NCBI GenBank assembly: GCA_014843695.1 | Contig: CM026404.1 | Span: 600,601-664,600, forward strand | DNA from: Archivesica marissinica | Lineage: Eukaryota; Mollusca; Bivalvia; Venerida; Vesicomyidae | DNA: 64,000 nucleotides | Direction: 5' to 3' | Part shown: positions 27,625-40,200 of the stretch, piece after piece | Numbering within the stretch: position 1 is the first letter of the stretch | Layout: each line of letters begins with the position of its first letter | Translations under genes and position numbers: made by a program | Notes under the pieces: generated by a model | The model's database searches: none | Seen by the model: the letters and a program-made list of their open reading frames with translations, nothing else | Told to the model about the DNA's origin: nothing

Positions 27625-27806
27625 TACAGTCAAACCTGTGTTAGTGGCCACCTCCATTAAGCAGCCAACCTGCATTAAGCAGCCAGTTTTCAGATTCCCA
27701 ATAGGTTACTTTGTTATACATTTGACCTCTATTAAGCAGCCACCTGTGTTCAGCAGACACTTTCTGTGATTCCCTTGGCTGGCTGCTTAAGACAGATTTG
27801 ACTGTA
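27625..27806. mobile_element. small TA-flanked TIR element (Tc1/mariner-like MITE)
   Basis: The left end TACAGTCAAACCTGT matches the inverted right end ACAGATTTGACTGTA. TA at both outer ends with CAGT/ACTG next to it is the typical arrangement of Tc1/mariner-derived MITEs. The interior has several ATTAAGCAGCCA motifs. 182 bp, non-coding. Confidence 0.78.
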
Positions 27807-27970
27807 TGTCTAGTAATAAGGCATATACATGTAGCGGAAGGAGCACTCGTAGAGATGCAAACCCCCGTGCTGGTATTTGACACAAGGACACATTATTTAA
27901 CCTGCCAGTAAGGTGCCTTCAGCGGCCACTGAGTGTGGCTTATTTGAAAGGTAGTACAATGTTTCCTATA

Positions 27971-28208
27971 GGTGTCCATCTTGCTTCTTATTTCGGGCTA
28001 CACGCATACATAGCTTACTATAGAAATCAATGGGAGATGGCACTTCGCTGACCGCACCGACCACAGACTTCTCCCAAACTGTGTTTCAAGGTGTCCATCT
28101 TGCTTCTTATTTCGGGTTACACGCATACATAGCTTACTATAGCAATCAATGGAAGATGGCACTTGGCTGACCGCACTGACCACAGACTTCTCCCAAACTG
28201 GAATCACC
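27971..28208. repeat. 119-bp direct duplication
   Basis: Two copies start at 27971 and 28090 (GGTGTCCATCTTGCTTCTTA, GCATACATAGCTTACTATAG, CCACAGACTTCTCCCAAACT). They differ at about ten positions, so the duplication is not recent. Confidence 0.93.
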
Positions 28209-28330
28209 TTCTCCTAGACCAAATATCTCGTGATCTATCCACAACGATTCATCAACATCAATCAACATCCTCTTGAGTTGTCCACAGGCAAACACACAGA
28301 CATAGCCAAATATATACACGCGTACATAGG

Positions 28331-28508
28331 GCTGTCCGATTAGCGCAGTCGTTAGCACGCTCGCTTCTCACCAATGCAAGCCGGGTTCGATTCTCGGACT
28401 GGGAAGTATGTGAAATGGTCGCCAGATCGGACAGGTGGGTTTTCTCCCGGCAGAAAGTTGTTACCGCTTGTTTCACAATCGTTGTAAAATAAATAAAGTT
28501 TATACATG
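28331..28508 (+). mobile_element. tRNA-derived SINE, family 2, internally shortened
   Basis: Matches 6428-6656: GGCTGTCCGATTAGCGCAG, CTTCTCACCAATGCAAGCC, GGGTTCGATTCTC, CGCCAGATCGGACAG and the tail AAAATAAATAAAGTTTATAC. About 50 bp of the body (the CCTCCCACACGAATG part) is missing. Confidence 0.87.
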
Positions 28509-28789
28509 TACTTCATACACGTGAATGTGAGTGAACACTTCGGTGACCCTCCTAACCACTTTCCTCTGAGACCAACTCGCTATATATCCACACAGTTTAA
28601 TTAGACAACATTCAACAACATTTTGGGCTATCCTGCCGAGAGACAGACACACAGACAGACGCAGTCAAAAGCAATAGCCCCTGTCCAGGACTATGGCGGG
28701 TTTTAAACGTCCGTAGGTTTGCTAGAAGTCCGCCTTGAGTAATACTACGCATAATGTTGTTGATGTTCGGATATTGGCGTGGTGAAGCG

Positions 28790-29044
28790 TAGCCTGGGTT
28801 CCAGTCTGTCGATGTTTCACTTTTTAACTTCTGGCAAAATGACACGTATGTCATTAATTAAGTCACGTGCTAATATGCCTATTAATAGGATTAATGATAA
28901 TCAATAATTACACGGAAAACCCGTCGAGTTTCCCCAGGTGTTGCTATTATCAGAAGCTCAATACGGCCCAATTAATGGTATCGGAGTTAAAATATATTTA
29001 TTTGACTGACCAGGCAAGATATATCAACGCCAATTCCCGGGCTA
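28790..29044. mobile_element. MULE-like MITE with 9-bp target-site duplication, copy 1
   Basis: The element starts TAGCCTGGGTTCC and ends CCCGGGCTA (inverted). It is flanked by a perfect 9-bp direct repeat GGTGAAGCG at 28781-28789 and 29045-29053. A 9-bp duplication is typical of Mutator-like elements, although other superfamilies are possible. It shares interior blocks (TTTTTAACTTCTGGCAAAAT, ACGGCCCAATTAAT, AAAATATATTTATTTGACTG) with 46571-46724. 255 bp, no transposase. Confidence 0.9.
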
Positions 29045-29214
29045 GGTGAAGCGTGACATCTAGTAGAATTCTGCATTGCACCCATTAATATACATTAATT
29101 GTTTTGATTTCATAAGTATTATGTACTGGATTTCGTATTTTTTCTTTCTTGTCATAAATTAGAGATGTGCTTATTCTTAGTTTCCAAAGCTCTTTGAGTC
29201 TTTTTTTAATCCGT

Positions 29215-29433
29215 TTGCATGTACGTATGTATCCATTTATGTCAAACCCCTTGCGGGGATCTAGACATACTTTTCTGGGCAGACTTAGCTGACCTAAGTA
29301 GTTAAGGAGTACTAAGCAATGTGTGTAAGGTGTCTTGCCCAATGATACTACATACATGCGCTGACCCGAGTATCGAACACGGGACCCTTCGATTCCAAAT
29401 CAGACGTTCTAACCAATGGACCACGGACGCCAT
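29215..29433 (-). mobile_element. tRNA-derived SINE-like element
   Basis: The minus strand begins GCGTCCGTGGTCCATTGGTT (A-box region), has GTTCGATACTCG (B box, one mismatch), and continues with AGTACTCCTTAACTACTTAG and CAAGGGGTTTGACATAAATG. The copy is single in this window, so its borders are approximate. Confidence 0.7.
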
Positions 29434-29719
29434 ATACACAGTGCAGCCGTTTCATACACTGCTTACGTGGCTTAGCGACTGGTTGAGTGGTTGTATCTTT
29501 CATTAGTCACCGCCACAATCTGCATACATGCTTCAGAGAGCTGCTGCAGTAGACTGTCTGTGTAGAATACGTGTGTTACTGCAGCAGCCATGCATGCACG
29601 GAATGCCGTGCAACAGTAAGCCATGACTATAACATAGAGTGGTGGGCTGGTATCGTGAGTTGTAACCAATCATATCACAGTTTAGGGAGTGCCTCAACCT
29701 GTCCAGTTCACATATGTGT

Positions 29720-30868
29720 GACATGGATACGTCTATATCTCGTCTTTAGCACAACCCCCCGATTGGTTGAATACGTCTATAGCTCGTCTTTAGCACAACC
29801 CCCCGATTGGTTAGATACGTCTATATCTCGTCTTTAGCACAGCCCCCCCAGATTGGTTGGATACGTCTATATCTCGTCTTTAGCACAGCCCCCCCAGATT
29901 GGTTGAATACGTCTATATCTCGTCTTTAGCACAACCCCCCGATTGGTTGGATACGTCTATATCTCGTCTTTAGCACAACCCCCCGATTGGTTGGATACGT
30001 CTATATCTCGTCTTTAGCACAACCCCCCGATTGGTTGTATACGTCTATATCTCGTCTTTAGCACAACCCCCCGATTGGTTAGATACGTCTATATCTCGTC
30101 TTTAGCACACCCCCCGATTGGTTGATACGTCTATATCTCGTCTTTAGCACAACCCCCCGATTGGTTGGACACGTCTATATCTCGTCTTTAGCACAACCCC
30201 CGATTGGTTGTACACGTCTATATCTCGTCTTTAGCACAACCCCCCGATTGGTTGTAACGTCTATATCTCGTCATTAGCACAACCCCCCGATTGGTTGTAT
30301 ACGTCTATATCTCGTCTTTAGCACAGCCTCCCCCCCCCCCGATTGGTTGTATACGTCTATATCTCGTCCTTAGCACCCCCCCCCCGATTGGTTGCATACG
30401 TCTATATCTCGTCTTTAGCACCCCCCGATTGGTTGGACACGTCTATATCTCGTCTTTAGCACAACCCCCCGATTGGTTGAATACGTCTATATCTCGTCTT
30501 TAGCACAACCCCCGATTGGTTAGATACGTCTATATCTCGTCTTTAGCACAACCCCCCGATTGGTTAGATACGTCTATATCTCGTCTTTAGCACAACCCCC
30601 CGATTGGTTAGATACGTCTATATCTCGTCTTTAGCACAACCCCCCGATTGGTTAGATACGTCTATATCTCGTCTTTAGCACAACCCCCGAGTAGACGTTC
30701 CGTCTAGCACACCCCCCGATTGGTTAGATACGTCTATATCTCGTCTTTAGCACAACCCCCCGATTGGTTAGATACGTCTATATCTCGTCTTTAGCACAAC
30801 CCCCGATTGGTTGGACACGTCTATATCTCGTCTTTAGCACAACCCCCCCCCCCCGATTGGTTCGATAT
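29720..30868. repeat. 44-bp minisatellite with a CCAAT box in each unit (about 26 copies)
   Basis: The unit contains GATACGTCTATATCTCGTCT, TTAGCACAACCCCCC and GATTGGTT. The C run varies from 5 to 13 and GATTGGTT reads AACCAATC on the other strand. One unit near 30690 is scrambled (GAGTAGACGTTCCG). It lies just downstream of the SMOC stop codon. Confidence 0.96.
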
Positions 30869-31159
30869 TCTATTAGATATGCTATGTACAGACGTATGTA
30901 CAGACAATCTGAGACATCAATAACACGTGCTTGCAATCCTTACACATCACAGTTTTTGAGCTTAATTCAATTAAATGGTTCTGTATTATCTAAGAGCATC
31001 AACAACTCTTCTACCTTCATCATCCACAGCATATAACAATACGTCAATAGTCAGCTGGTCACACACGCTTATTTCTTTAGAATGCGTGACATTTATACCA
31101 GTTCATCACTTCCACTACACGTGACCACAACACGTGACCAGAATATTCTAGTATCACTA
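30869..31159. other. unique DNA, likely part of SMOC 3' UTR
   Basis: Directly follows the SMOC stop on the minus strand. No canonical AATAAA was found on that strand within this stretch, so the transcript end is not placed. Assignment is by position only. Confidence 0.4.
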
Positions 31160-31239
31160 TTAAGTGTCCCGTAAGTACTTATCAAATGGATTCCGGCCAG
31201 TCCGTTTTGGATTGGATGGAAGGTTGGTGTTCATATTTC
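31160..31239 (-). CDS. SMOC: SMOC terminal coding exon
   Basis: The minus-strand acceptor is TTTTTCCTTTCAG at 31240-31252. A|GA completes an Arg codon, then 25 residues ending [12 protein letters not shown] and TAA at 31162-31160. It is basic, like the tail that follows the EC domain in other SMOC proteins. Confidence 0.85.
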
Positions 31240-34200
31240 CTGAAAGGAAAAAAGTTAATAATAAATATAAAGTTAATAATAAATGCAACAAGTACTTTCA
31301 ATAGCAAGCATACATAGTCCACTCAGAGTTAGTGCGCTGATCAGACCTGAAGACGGTTGTACTTGAATAACTGACATGGGAAGAGATTATAATATTACTG
31401 TCAGACGGATATGTAGTCCAGTGGTAACACGCTGGACTGGTAATCCAGGGATCGCAGGTTCGATCCCCCGTCTGACCATAATACAATTAACAGTCTTTCA
31501 GATGGGACGTTAAACCGAGGTCTCGTGTCGGTGCTTTACACCGTGCACGTAAAAGAACCAGAGGAGATTCTGGAATGGGTCTCTGTCTGTATCATTGCAC
31601 TATCCTCCAAAATCTAAAATTACTAATCTCTTCAGGAGGCGTCGCTCATATGGGCAACCGGTAGCGACGATACATAAACGTAAAACACACAAAAAGATTA
31701 TAATATAGTTTGACATGGGAAGAGATTATAATATAGTTTAGTTTAAACATATTTTGTTTCCCAATATAATACATATTCAACAATGCATACACCACGCATA
31801 ATCAGAATACAGAAACAGGATTAGAATGGAAGACAGAGTCTTATATAATTCTTCTCCTCGAAGGAAGAGATTATAATATAGTTTTGCTCAAGCTCTGACC
31901 GTACACAGCAAACTAGTTTATATTACTATTGACCACATAACTGTGCTTGTAATCAGTGTCATACAGCCATGACATATTTTCTTATATCAACACACGTGCA
32001 GTAACACCTACACGGATTCTGATTTGTCGCGGCATGATATCTTGGTTTTGACTCACTTGACAAGAGGCTTGCTTAATAGCAACATTCCTTACATAAAATA
32101 TGGTATGAAATCACCACGAATATATATATATATTATATATATAATATATATATATATACGCACACTCATACACAGTCATTGCTAAATGCTGCCATCACAT
32201 GGCCGGTCATGCACATTCCTGGGGAAGGGGTATCGGCATTGTTTGCAACTAGATACAGCGCATTGCCTTACAAGAAAATAAAGATGCAACATAGATAAGG
32301 GAAGACTATCAGCTTGAATTTCTTTGTAAATTTATCTTAGGTTCGTTGAAGTACGATACTGTAAGGCGGTTTGTATATACGGGTGACATTACATTATAAG
32401 GCAGTAAGCCTATTGTAGTAACGTAGTGCGGGTTGGGTATGGGTGGTTACCACACCATAAAACAGTAAAACTAGTTGCATACTTGCAAGCCCCATACAGT
32501 TCACCCATTCCGTCTTGGAGACAGTCTTATTTTCGTCCTCGTCACAGTAGCGTACAAACTTCCGGGCACATTTGCGCGTGAATTTATTCTGTGCACTCTT
32601 CAATGTCGCACGGAATCGTTCAAGCTCATTGTTTTCCAAATTCTACAATCATGAAATAGTATGGATAGAGTTAGTTTGCTTCTGGTCGATGGAACAACAC
32701 AAAGCAATTGCAACAGAACTGCAACACCGTATTCTTTGCCTTCCAGTTTTGCAACCTTTGAAATAATAACAAACATTCACTCATTTTGTAAATAAGATAA
32801 AAATGTGAACTGAACTGAACAAACCGAAAGTGGTCTCAGGTTTTAGACGTTACAATACAGTTAAATAGTTAAATATTAATTGACATCATTATATAAAGTA
32901 AAGTGTTTGTTTATTATAATGTCACCGCTATTTAAAGGGCCAGCCATTTCCGACTAATGAGACACCTCTTGTTATGAACATGAGATGCTAGTAGCTTAGG
33001 CGCCAGGCTGGTAAAGTTTAAACTTTATTTATTTTACAAAGATTGCAAAGCAAGTTCTAACAACTTATATTAATCACTCTCGTTGGCGCGGATGAAAGCG
33101 TATATGTGGTCATTCGTGTGGGAGGAAACCGGAGTACCCGGAGAAAACCCACCTGTCCGATATGACGACCACCGTACCATCTCATATACTTCACGGTCCG
33201 AGGATCGAACCCGGGTTGCATTGGTGAGAAGCGAGCGCGCTAACCACTGTACTAACCACTGCGCTAATCGGACAGCCTGGTAGGCAATCAGTAACCAACA
33301 GGCCATTAGGCCACGGAGGCGGTGCTATAAGCTATACATGTCTAACCTGGTTATGATTTGTATCCAGCATTGTAAACTTCCAGCGGACTGAGCGTTCATG
33401 TATCGTCTGCTCCGGATCAATCACCAACTTGCTACAAGATTGACAAGGAATACATTTTACATAGATACATTTAAAGCGACACTACATCAGTGAAAACACA
33501 AATTTCTACAGAATGTATTTTCCTATTATATGGTATTATATTTTCCAAATATTTGCCTCAAAACCCGAGCATTTAAACTGATAAACAAACGTCGTATACG
33601 CGGTTTGTTGACATAACAAAATAATGTAAATAGGGTCGACATCCAATCGTAATACAACTCGTATATCATGAATAACAGATTTATGGAACAGATTAGCTGT
33701 TATATCTCACATGTATGCCTATGTATATTTATTTGTAGACTAATCTTTAATTAGTTAAATTATCTCAAATCGACATTACCTCGAGTATAGTATTGACTCC
33801 GATGACAAACAAACGTCAATTCAGGAGCATGGATGAACGTTATACATGTACATGTATGAAAATCCTACTTTCAATTTCGAAAGCTTGTAGACCACAAAAA
33901 ACACTGTTTATTGATTCAATGTTAGTGTTCGAATGTATTCGGAAGAATTTGTAGTAGCAATGCATTTATACGTGAAAACATGCATTTTATAGGCTTTTTA
34001 CGATGTAATGTCGCTTTAATGTAGATAAATAAAAACCTAAATATAGATACATGTAGTAGTGACCATTGAAGATGTAACGTGTCATGTGCCCTAAGTGGGG
34101 CAAGTGCCCTGCACCCGAGTGTACTGCGTTCTTGATGAGCATATATACTGTTATGTTCTACTTATATTGGAAGCTCTTTAGAATTTAATGAATGCCCTTG

Positions 34201-37200
34201 TTTAATTAATCAATTAATTAATTAATGCTGTCTCTATCTAGGAATTTAAGCTCTACCTATAAATAATGAGAGCATCAATACATATCAATATCGCACTGTA
34301 TTATAAATGCAACGCGATATTGAGGACGATACCATTACACTAAGATATAGACTAAGTGATTGTATCTCATTATACCTGGTCGATACCAACTACCTGGATC
34401 ACCTATTTCGTGTTTATTTTATTGGTTTTCTGTTTATATACATATTTCACATATCGCTTTGGACAAGTAACTGAATTTGTATAAACATGTTTTATTTTTC
34501 AATTATTTACAGCACCAAATAACAATGATAAAACGGATGGATGGATGGATGTGTATAATGCAATGGTCGTCTGTTCACTCACCCATGCCCAGTAATGACG
34601 TGCACTGGTGATGGATGGATGGATGGATGGATGTGTATATGCAATGGTCGCCTGTTCACTCACCCATGCCCAGTAATGACGTGCACTGGTAATGGATGGA
34701 TGGATGCGTATAATGCAATGATCGCCTGTTCACTCACCCATGCCCAGTAATAACGTGCACTGGTGATGGATGGATGGATGGATAGATGGATGGATGGATG
34801 GATGGATGGATGGATGGAGGATGGATGGATGTGTATATGCAATGGTCGCCTGTTCACTCACCCATGCCCAGTAATGACGTGCACTGGTGATGGATGGATG
34901 GATGGATGGATGGATGGATGGGATGGTGGATGGATGGATGATGGATGGATGGATGGATGGATGTGTATATGCAATGGTCGCCTGTTCACTCACCCATGCC
35001 CAGTAATGACGTGCACTGGTGATGGATGGATGGATGGATGTGTATAATGCAATGGTCGCCTGTTCACTCACCCATGCCCAGTAATGACGTGCACTGGTGA
35101 TGGGATGGATGGATGTGTATATGCAATGGTCGCCTGTTCACTCACCCATGCCCAGTAATGACGTGCACTGGTGATGGATGGATGGATGTGTATAATGCAA
35201 TGGTCGCCTGTTCACTCACCCATGCCCAGTAATGACGTGCACTGGTGATGGATGGATGATGGATGGATGGATGGATGGATGGATGGATGGATGATGGATG
35301 GATGGATGTGTATATGCAATGGCGCCTGTTCACTCACCCATGCCCAGTAATGACGTGCACTGGTGATGGATGGATGGAGTGTATAATGCAATGATCGCCT
35401 GTTCACTCACCCATGCCCAGTAATGACGTGCACTGGTGATGATGGATGGATGAGATGGATGGATGGATGTATGTGTATATACAATGGTCGCATGATCCAT
35501 GCCTCAATAATGCATGATGTATGGAAGGATGATGGATGGATGGATGATGGATGGATGGATGGATGGATGGATGATGGATGGATGAGATGGATGGATGATG
35601 TGTTACAACGACGCCTTCACAAATGCACTGATGGATGGATGGATGGATGATGGATGGATGATGATGGATGATGATGGATGGATGGATGGATGAGTATATG
35701 CAATGGTCGCCTGTTCACTCACCCATGCCCAGTAATGACGTGCACTGGTGATGGATGGATGGATGTGTATATGCAATGGTCGCCTGTTCACTCACCCATG
35801 CCCAGTAATGACGTGCACTGGTGATGGATGGATGGATGTGTATATGCAATGGTCGCCTGTTCACTCACCCATGCCCAGTAATGACGTGCACTGGTGATGG
35901 ATGGATGGATGGATGTGTATAATGCAATGGTCGCCTGTTCACTCACCCATGCCCAGTAATGACGTGCACTGGTGATGGATGGATGGATGGATGTGAATGC
36001 AATGGTCGCCTGTTCACTCACCCATGCCCAGTAATGACGTGCACTGGTGATGGATGGATGGATAATGGATGGATGGATGGAGATGTGTATATGCAATGGT
36101 CGCCTGTTCACTCACCCATGCCCAGTAATGACGTGCACTGGTGATGGATGGATGGATGTGTATATGCAATGGTCGCCTGTTCACTCACCCATGCCCAGTA
36201 ATGACGTGCACTGGTGATGGATGGATGGATGGATGGATGTGTATAATGCAATGGTCGCCTGTTCACTCACCCATGCCCAGTAATGACGTGCACTGGTGAT
36301 GGATGGATGGATGGATGTGAATGCAATGGTCGCCTGTTCACTCACCCATGCCCAGTAATAACGTGCACTGGTGATGGATGGATGGATGGATGTGTATATG
36401 CAATGGTCGCCTGTTCACTCACCCATGCCCAGTAATGACGTGCACTGGTGATGGATGGATGGATGTGTATAATGCAATGGTCGCCTGTTCACTCACCCAT
36501 GCCCAGTAATGACGTGCACTGGTGATGGATGGATGGATGATGGATGTGTATATGCAATGGTCGCCTGTTCACTCACCCATGCCCAGTAATGACGTGCACT
36601 GGTGATGGATGGATGGATGGATGTGTATAATGCAATGGTCGCCTGTTCACTCACCCATGCCCAGTAATAACGTGCACTGGTGATGGATGGATGGATGGAT
36701 GGATGTGTATAATGCAATGGTCGCCTGTTCACTCACCCATGCCCAGTAATGACGTGCACTGGTGATGGATGGATGGATGGATGTGTATATGCAATGGTCG
36801 CCTGTTCACTCACCCATGCCCAGTAATGACGTGCACTGGTGATGGATGGATGGATGGATGGATGGATGTGTATAATGCAATGGTCGCCTGTTCACTCACC
36901 CATGCCCAGTAATGACGTGCACTGGTGATGGGTGGATGTATGTGTATATGCAATGGTCGCCTGTTCACTCACCCATGCCCAGTAATGACGTGCACTGGTG
37001 ATGGATGGATGGATGTGTATAATGCAATGGTCGCCTGTTCACTCACCCATGCCCAGTAATGACGTGCACTGGTGATGGATGGATGGATGGATGTGTATAT
37101 GCAATGGTCGCCTGTTCACTCACCCATGCCCAGTAATGACGTGCACTGGTGATGGATGGATGGATGAATGGATGTGTATATGCAATGGTCGCCTGTTCAC

Positions 37201-40200
37201 TCACCCATGCCCAGTAATAACGTGCACTGGTAGATGGATGGATGGATGGATGTGTATATGCAATGGTCGCCTGTTCACTCACCCATGCCCAGTAATGACG
37301 TGCACTGGTGATGGATGGATGGATGTGTATATGCAATGGTCGCCTGTTCACTCACCCATGCCCAGTAATGACGTGCACTGGTGATGGATGGATGGATGGA
37401 TGTGTATATGCAATGGTCGCCTGTTCACTCACCCATGCCCAGTAATGACGTGCACTGGTGATGGATGGATGGATGGATGTGTATATGCAATGGCCTGTTC
37501 ACTCACCCATGCCCAGTAATAACGTGCACTGGTGATGGATGGATGGATGTGTATATGCAATGGTCGCCTGTTCACTCACCCATGCCCAGTAATGACGTGC
37601 ACTGGTGATGGTGATGGATGGATGGATGTGTATAATGCAATGGTCGCCTGTTCACTCACCCATGCCCAGTAATGACGTGCACTGGTGATGGATGGATGGA
37701 TGTGTATAATGCAATGGTCGCCTGTTCACTCACCCATGCCCAGTAATGACGTGCACTGGTGATGGATGGATGGATGGTATATGCAATGGTCGCCTGTTCA
37801 CTCACCCATGCCCAGTAATGACGTGCACTGGTGATGGATGGATGTATGTGTATATGCAATGGTCGCCTGTTCACTCACCCATGCCCAGTAATGACGTGCA
37901 CTGGTGGATGGATGGATGGATGTGTATAATGCAATGGTCGCCTGTTCACTCACCCATGCCCAGTAATGACGTGCACTGGTGATGGATGGATGGATGGATG
38001 TGTATATGCAATGGTCGCCTGTTCACTCACCCATGCCCAGTAATGACGTGCACTGGTGATGGATGGATGGATGTGTATATGCAATGGTCGCCTGTTCACT
38101 CACCCATGCCCAGTAATGACGTGCACTGGTGATGGATGGATGGATGTGTATATGCAATGGTCGCCTGTTCACTCACCCATGCCCAGTAATGACGTGCACT
38201 GGTGATGGATGGATGGATGTGTATATGCAATGATCGCCTGTTCACTCACCCATGCCCAGTAATAACGTGCACTGGTGATTGGATGGATGGATGGATGGAT
38301 GGATGGATGGATGGATGGATGGATGGATGGATGTGTATAATGCAATGATCGCCTGTTCACTCACCCATGCCCAGTAATAACGTGCACTGGTGATGGATGG
38401 ATGGATGGATGTGTATAATGCAATGGTCGCCTGTTCACTCACCCATGCCCAGTAATAACGTGCACTGGTGATGGATGGATGGATGGATGTGTATAATGCA
38501 ATGGTCGCCTGTTCACTCACCCATGCCCAGTAATGACGTGCACTGGTGATGGATGGATGGATGTGTGTATGCAATGGTCGCCTGTTCACTCACCCATGCC
38601 CAGTAATGACGTGCACTGGTGATGGATGGATGGATGTGTATAATGCAATGGTCGCCTGTTCACTCACCCATGCCCAGTAATGACGTGCACTGGTGATGGA
38701 TGGATGGATGGATGTGTATAATGCAATGGTCGCCTGTTCACTCACCCATGCCCAGTAATAACGTGCACTGGTGATGGATGGATGGATGGATGTGTATATG
38801 CAATGGTCGCCTGTTCACTCACCCATGCCCAGTAATAACGTGCACTGGTGATGTATGGATGTGTATATGCAATGGTCGCCTGTTCACTCACCCATGCCCA
38901 GTAATGACGTGCACTGGTGATGGATGGATGGATGTGTATATGCAATGGTCGCCTGTTCACTCACCCATGCCCAGTAATGACGTGCACTGGTGATGGAGAT
39001 GGATGGATGTGTATATGCAATGGTCGCCTGTTCACTCACCCATGCCCAGTAATGACGTGCACTGGTGATGGATGGATGGATGTGTATATGCAATGGTCGC
39101 CTGTTCACTCACCCATGCCCAGTAATGACGTGCACTGGTGATGGATGGATGGATGTGTATATGCAATGGTCGCCTGTTCACTCACCCATGCCCAGTAATG
39201 ACGTGCACTGGTGATGGATGGATGGATGTGTATATGCAATGGTCGCCTGTTCACTCACCCATGCCCAGTAATAACGTGCACTAGTGATGGATGGATGGAT
39301 GGATGTGTATATGCAATGGTCGCCTGTTCACTCACCCATGCCCAGTAATGACGTGCACTGGTGATGGATGGATGGATGGATGTGTATATGCAATGGTCGC
39401 CTGTTCACTCACCCATGCCCAGTAATGACGTGCACTGGTGATGGATGGATGGATGTGTATATGCAATGGTCGCCTGTTCACTCACCCATGCCCAGTAATG
39501 ACGTGCACTGGTGATGGATGGATGGATGGATGTGTATATGCAATGGTCGCCTGTTCACTCACCCATGCCCAGTAATGACGTGCACTGGTGATGGATGGAT
39601 GGATGTGTATATGCAATGGTCGCCTGTTCACTCACCCATGCCCAGTAATGACGTGCACTGGTGATGGATGGATGGATGTGTATATGCAATGGTCGCCTGT
39701 TCACTCACCCATGCCCAGTAATGACGTGCACTGGTGATGGATGGATGGATGTGTATATGCAATGGTCGCCTGTTCACTCACCCATGCCCAGTAATGACGT
39801 GCACTGGTGATGGATGGATGGATGGATGGATGGATGTGTATATGCAATGGTCGCCTGTTCACTCACCCATGCCCAGTAATGACGTGCACTGGTGATGGAT
39901 GGATGGATGTGTATATGCAATGGTCGCCTGTTCACTCACCCATGCCCAGTAATGACGTGCACTGGTGATGGATGGATGGATGGATGGATGTGTATAATGC
40001 AATGGTCGCCTGTTCACTCACCCATGCCCAGTAATGACGTGCACTGGTGATGGATGGATGGATGGATGTGTATATGCAATGATCGCCTGTTCACTCACCC
40101 ATGCCCAGTAATGACGTGCACTGGTGATGGATGAATGGATGGATGGATGTGTATAATGCAATGGTCGCCTGTTCACTCACCCATGCCCAGTAATAACGTG

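Noticed and set aside
31402..31475. Possible functional tRNA gene
   Set aside because: Same tRNA-like head occurs in four copies each with the same SINE body and tail, so it is a retroposon head.
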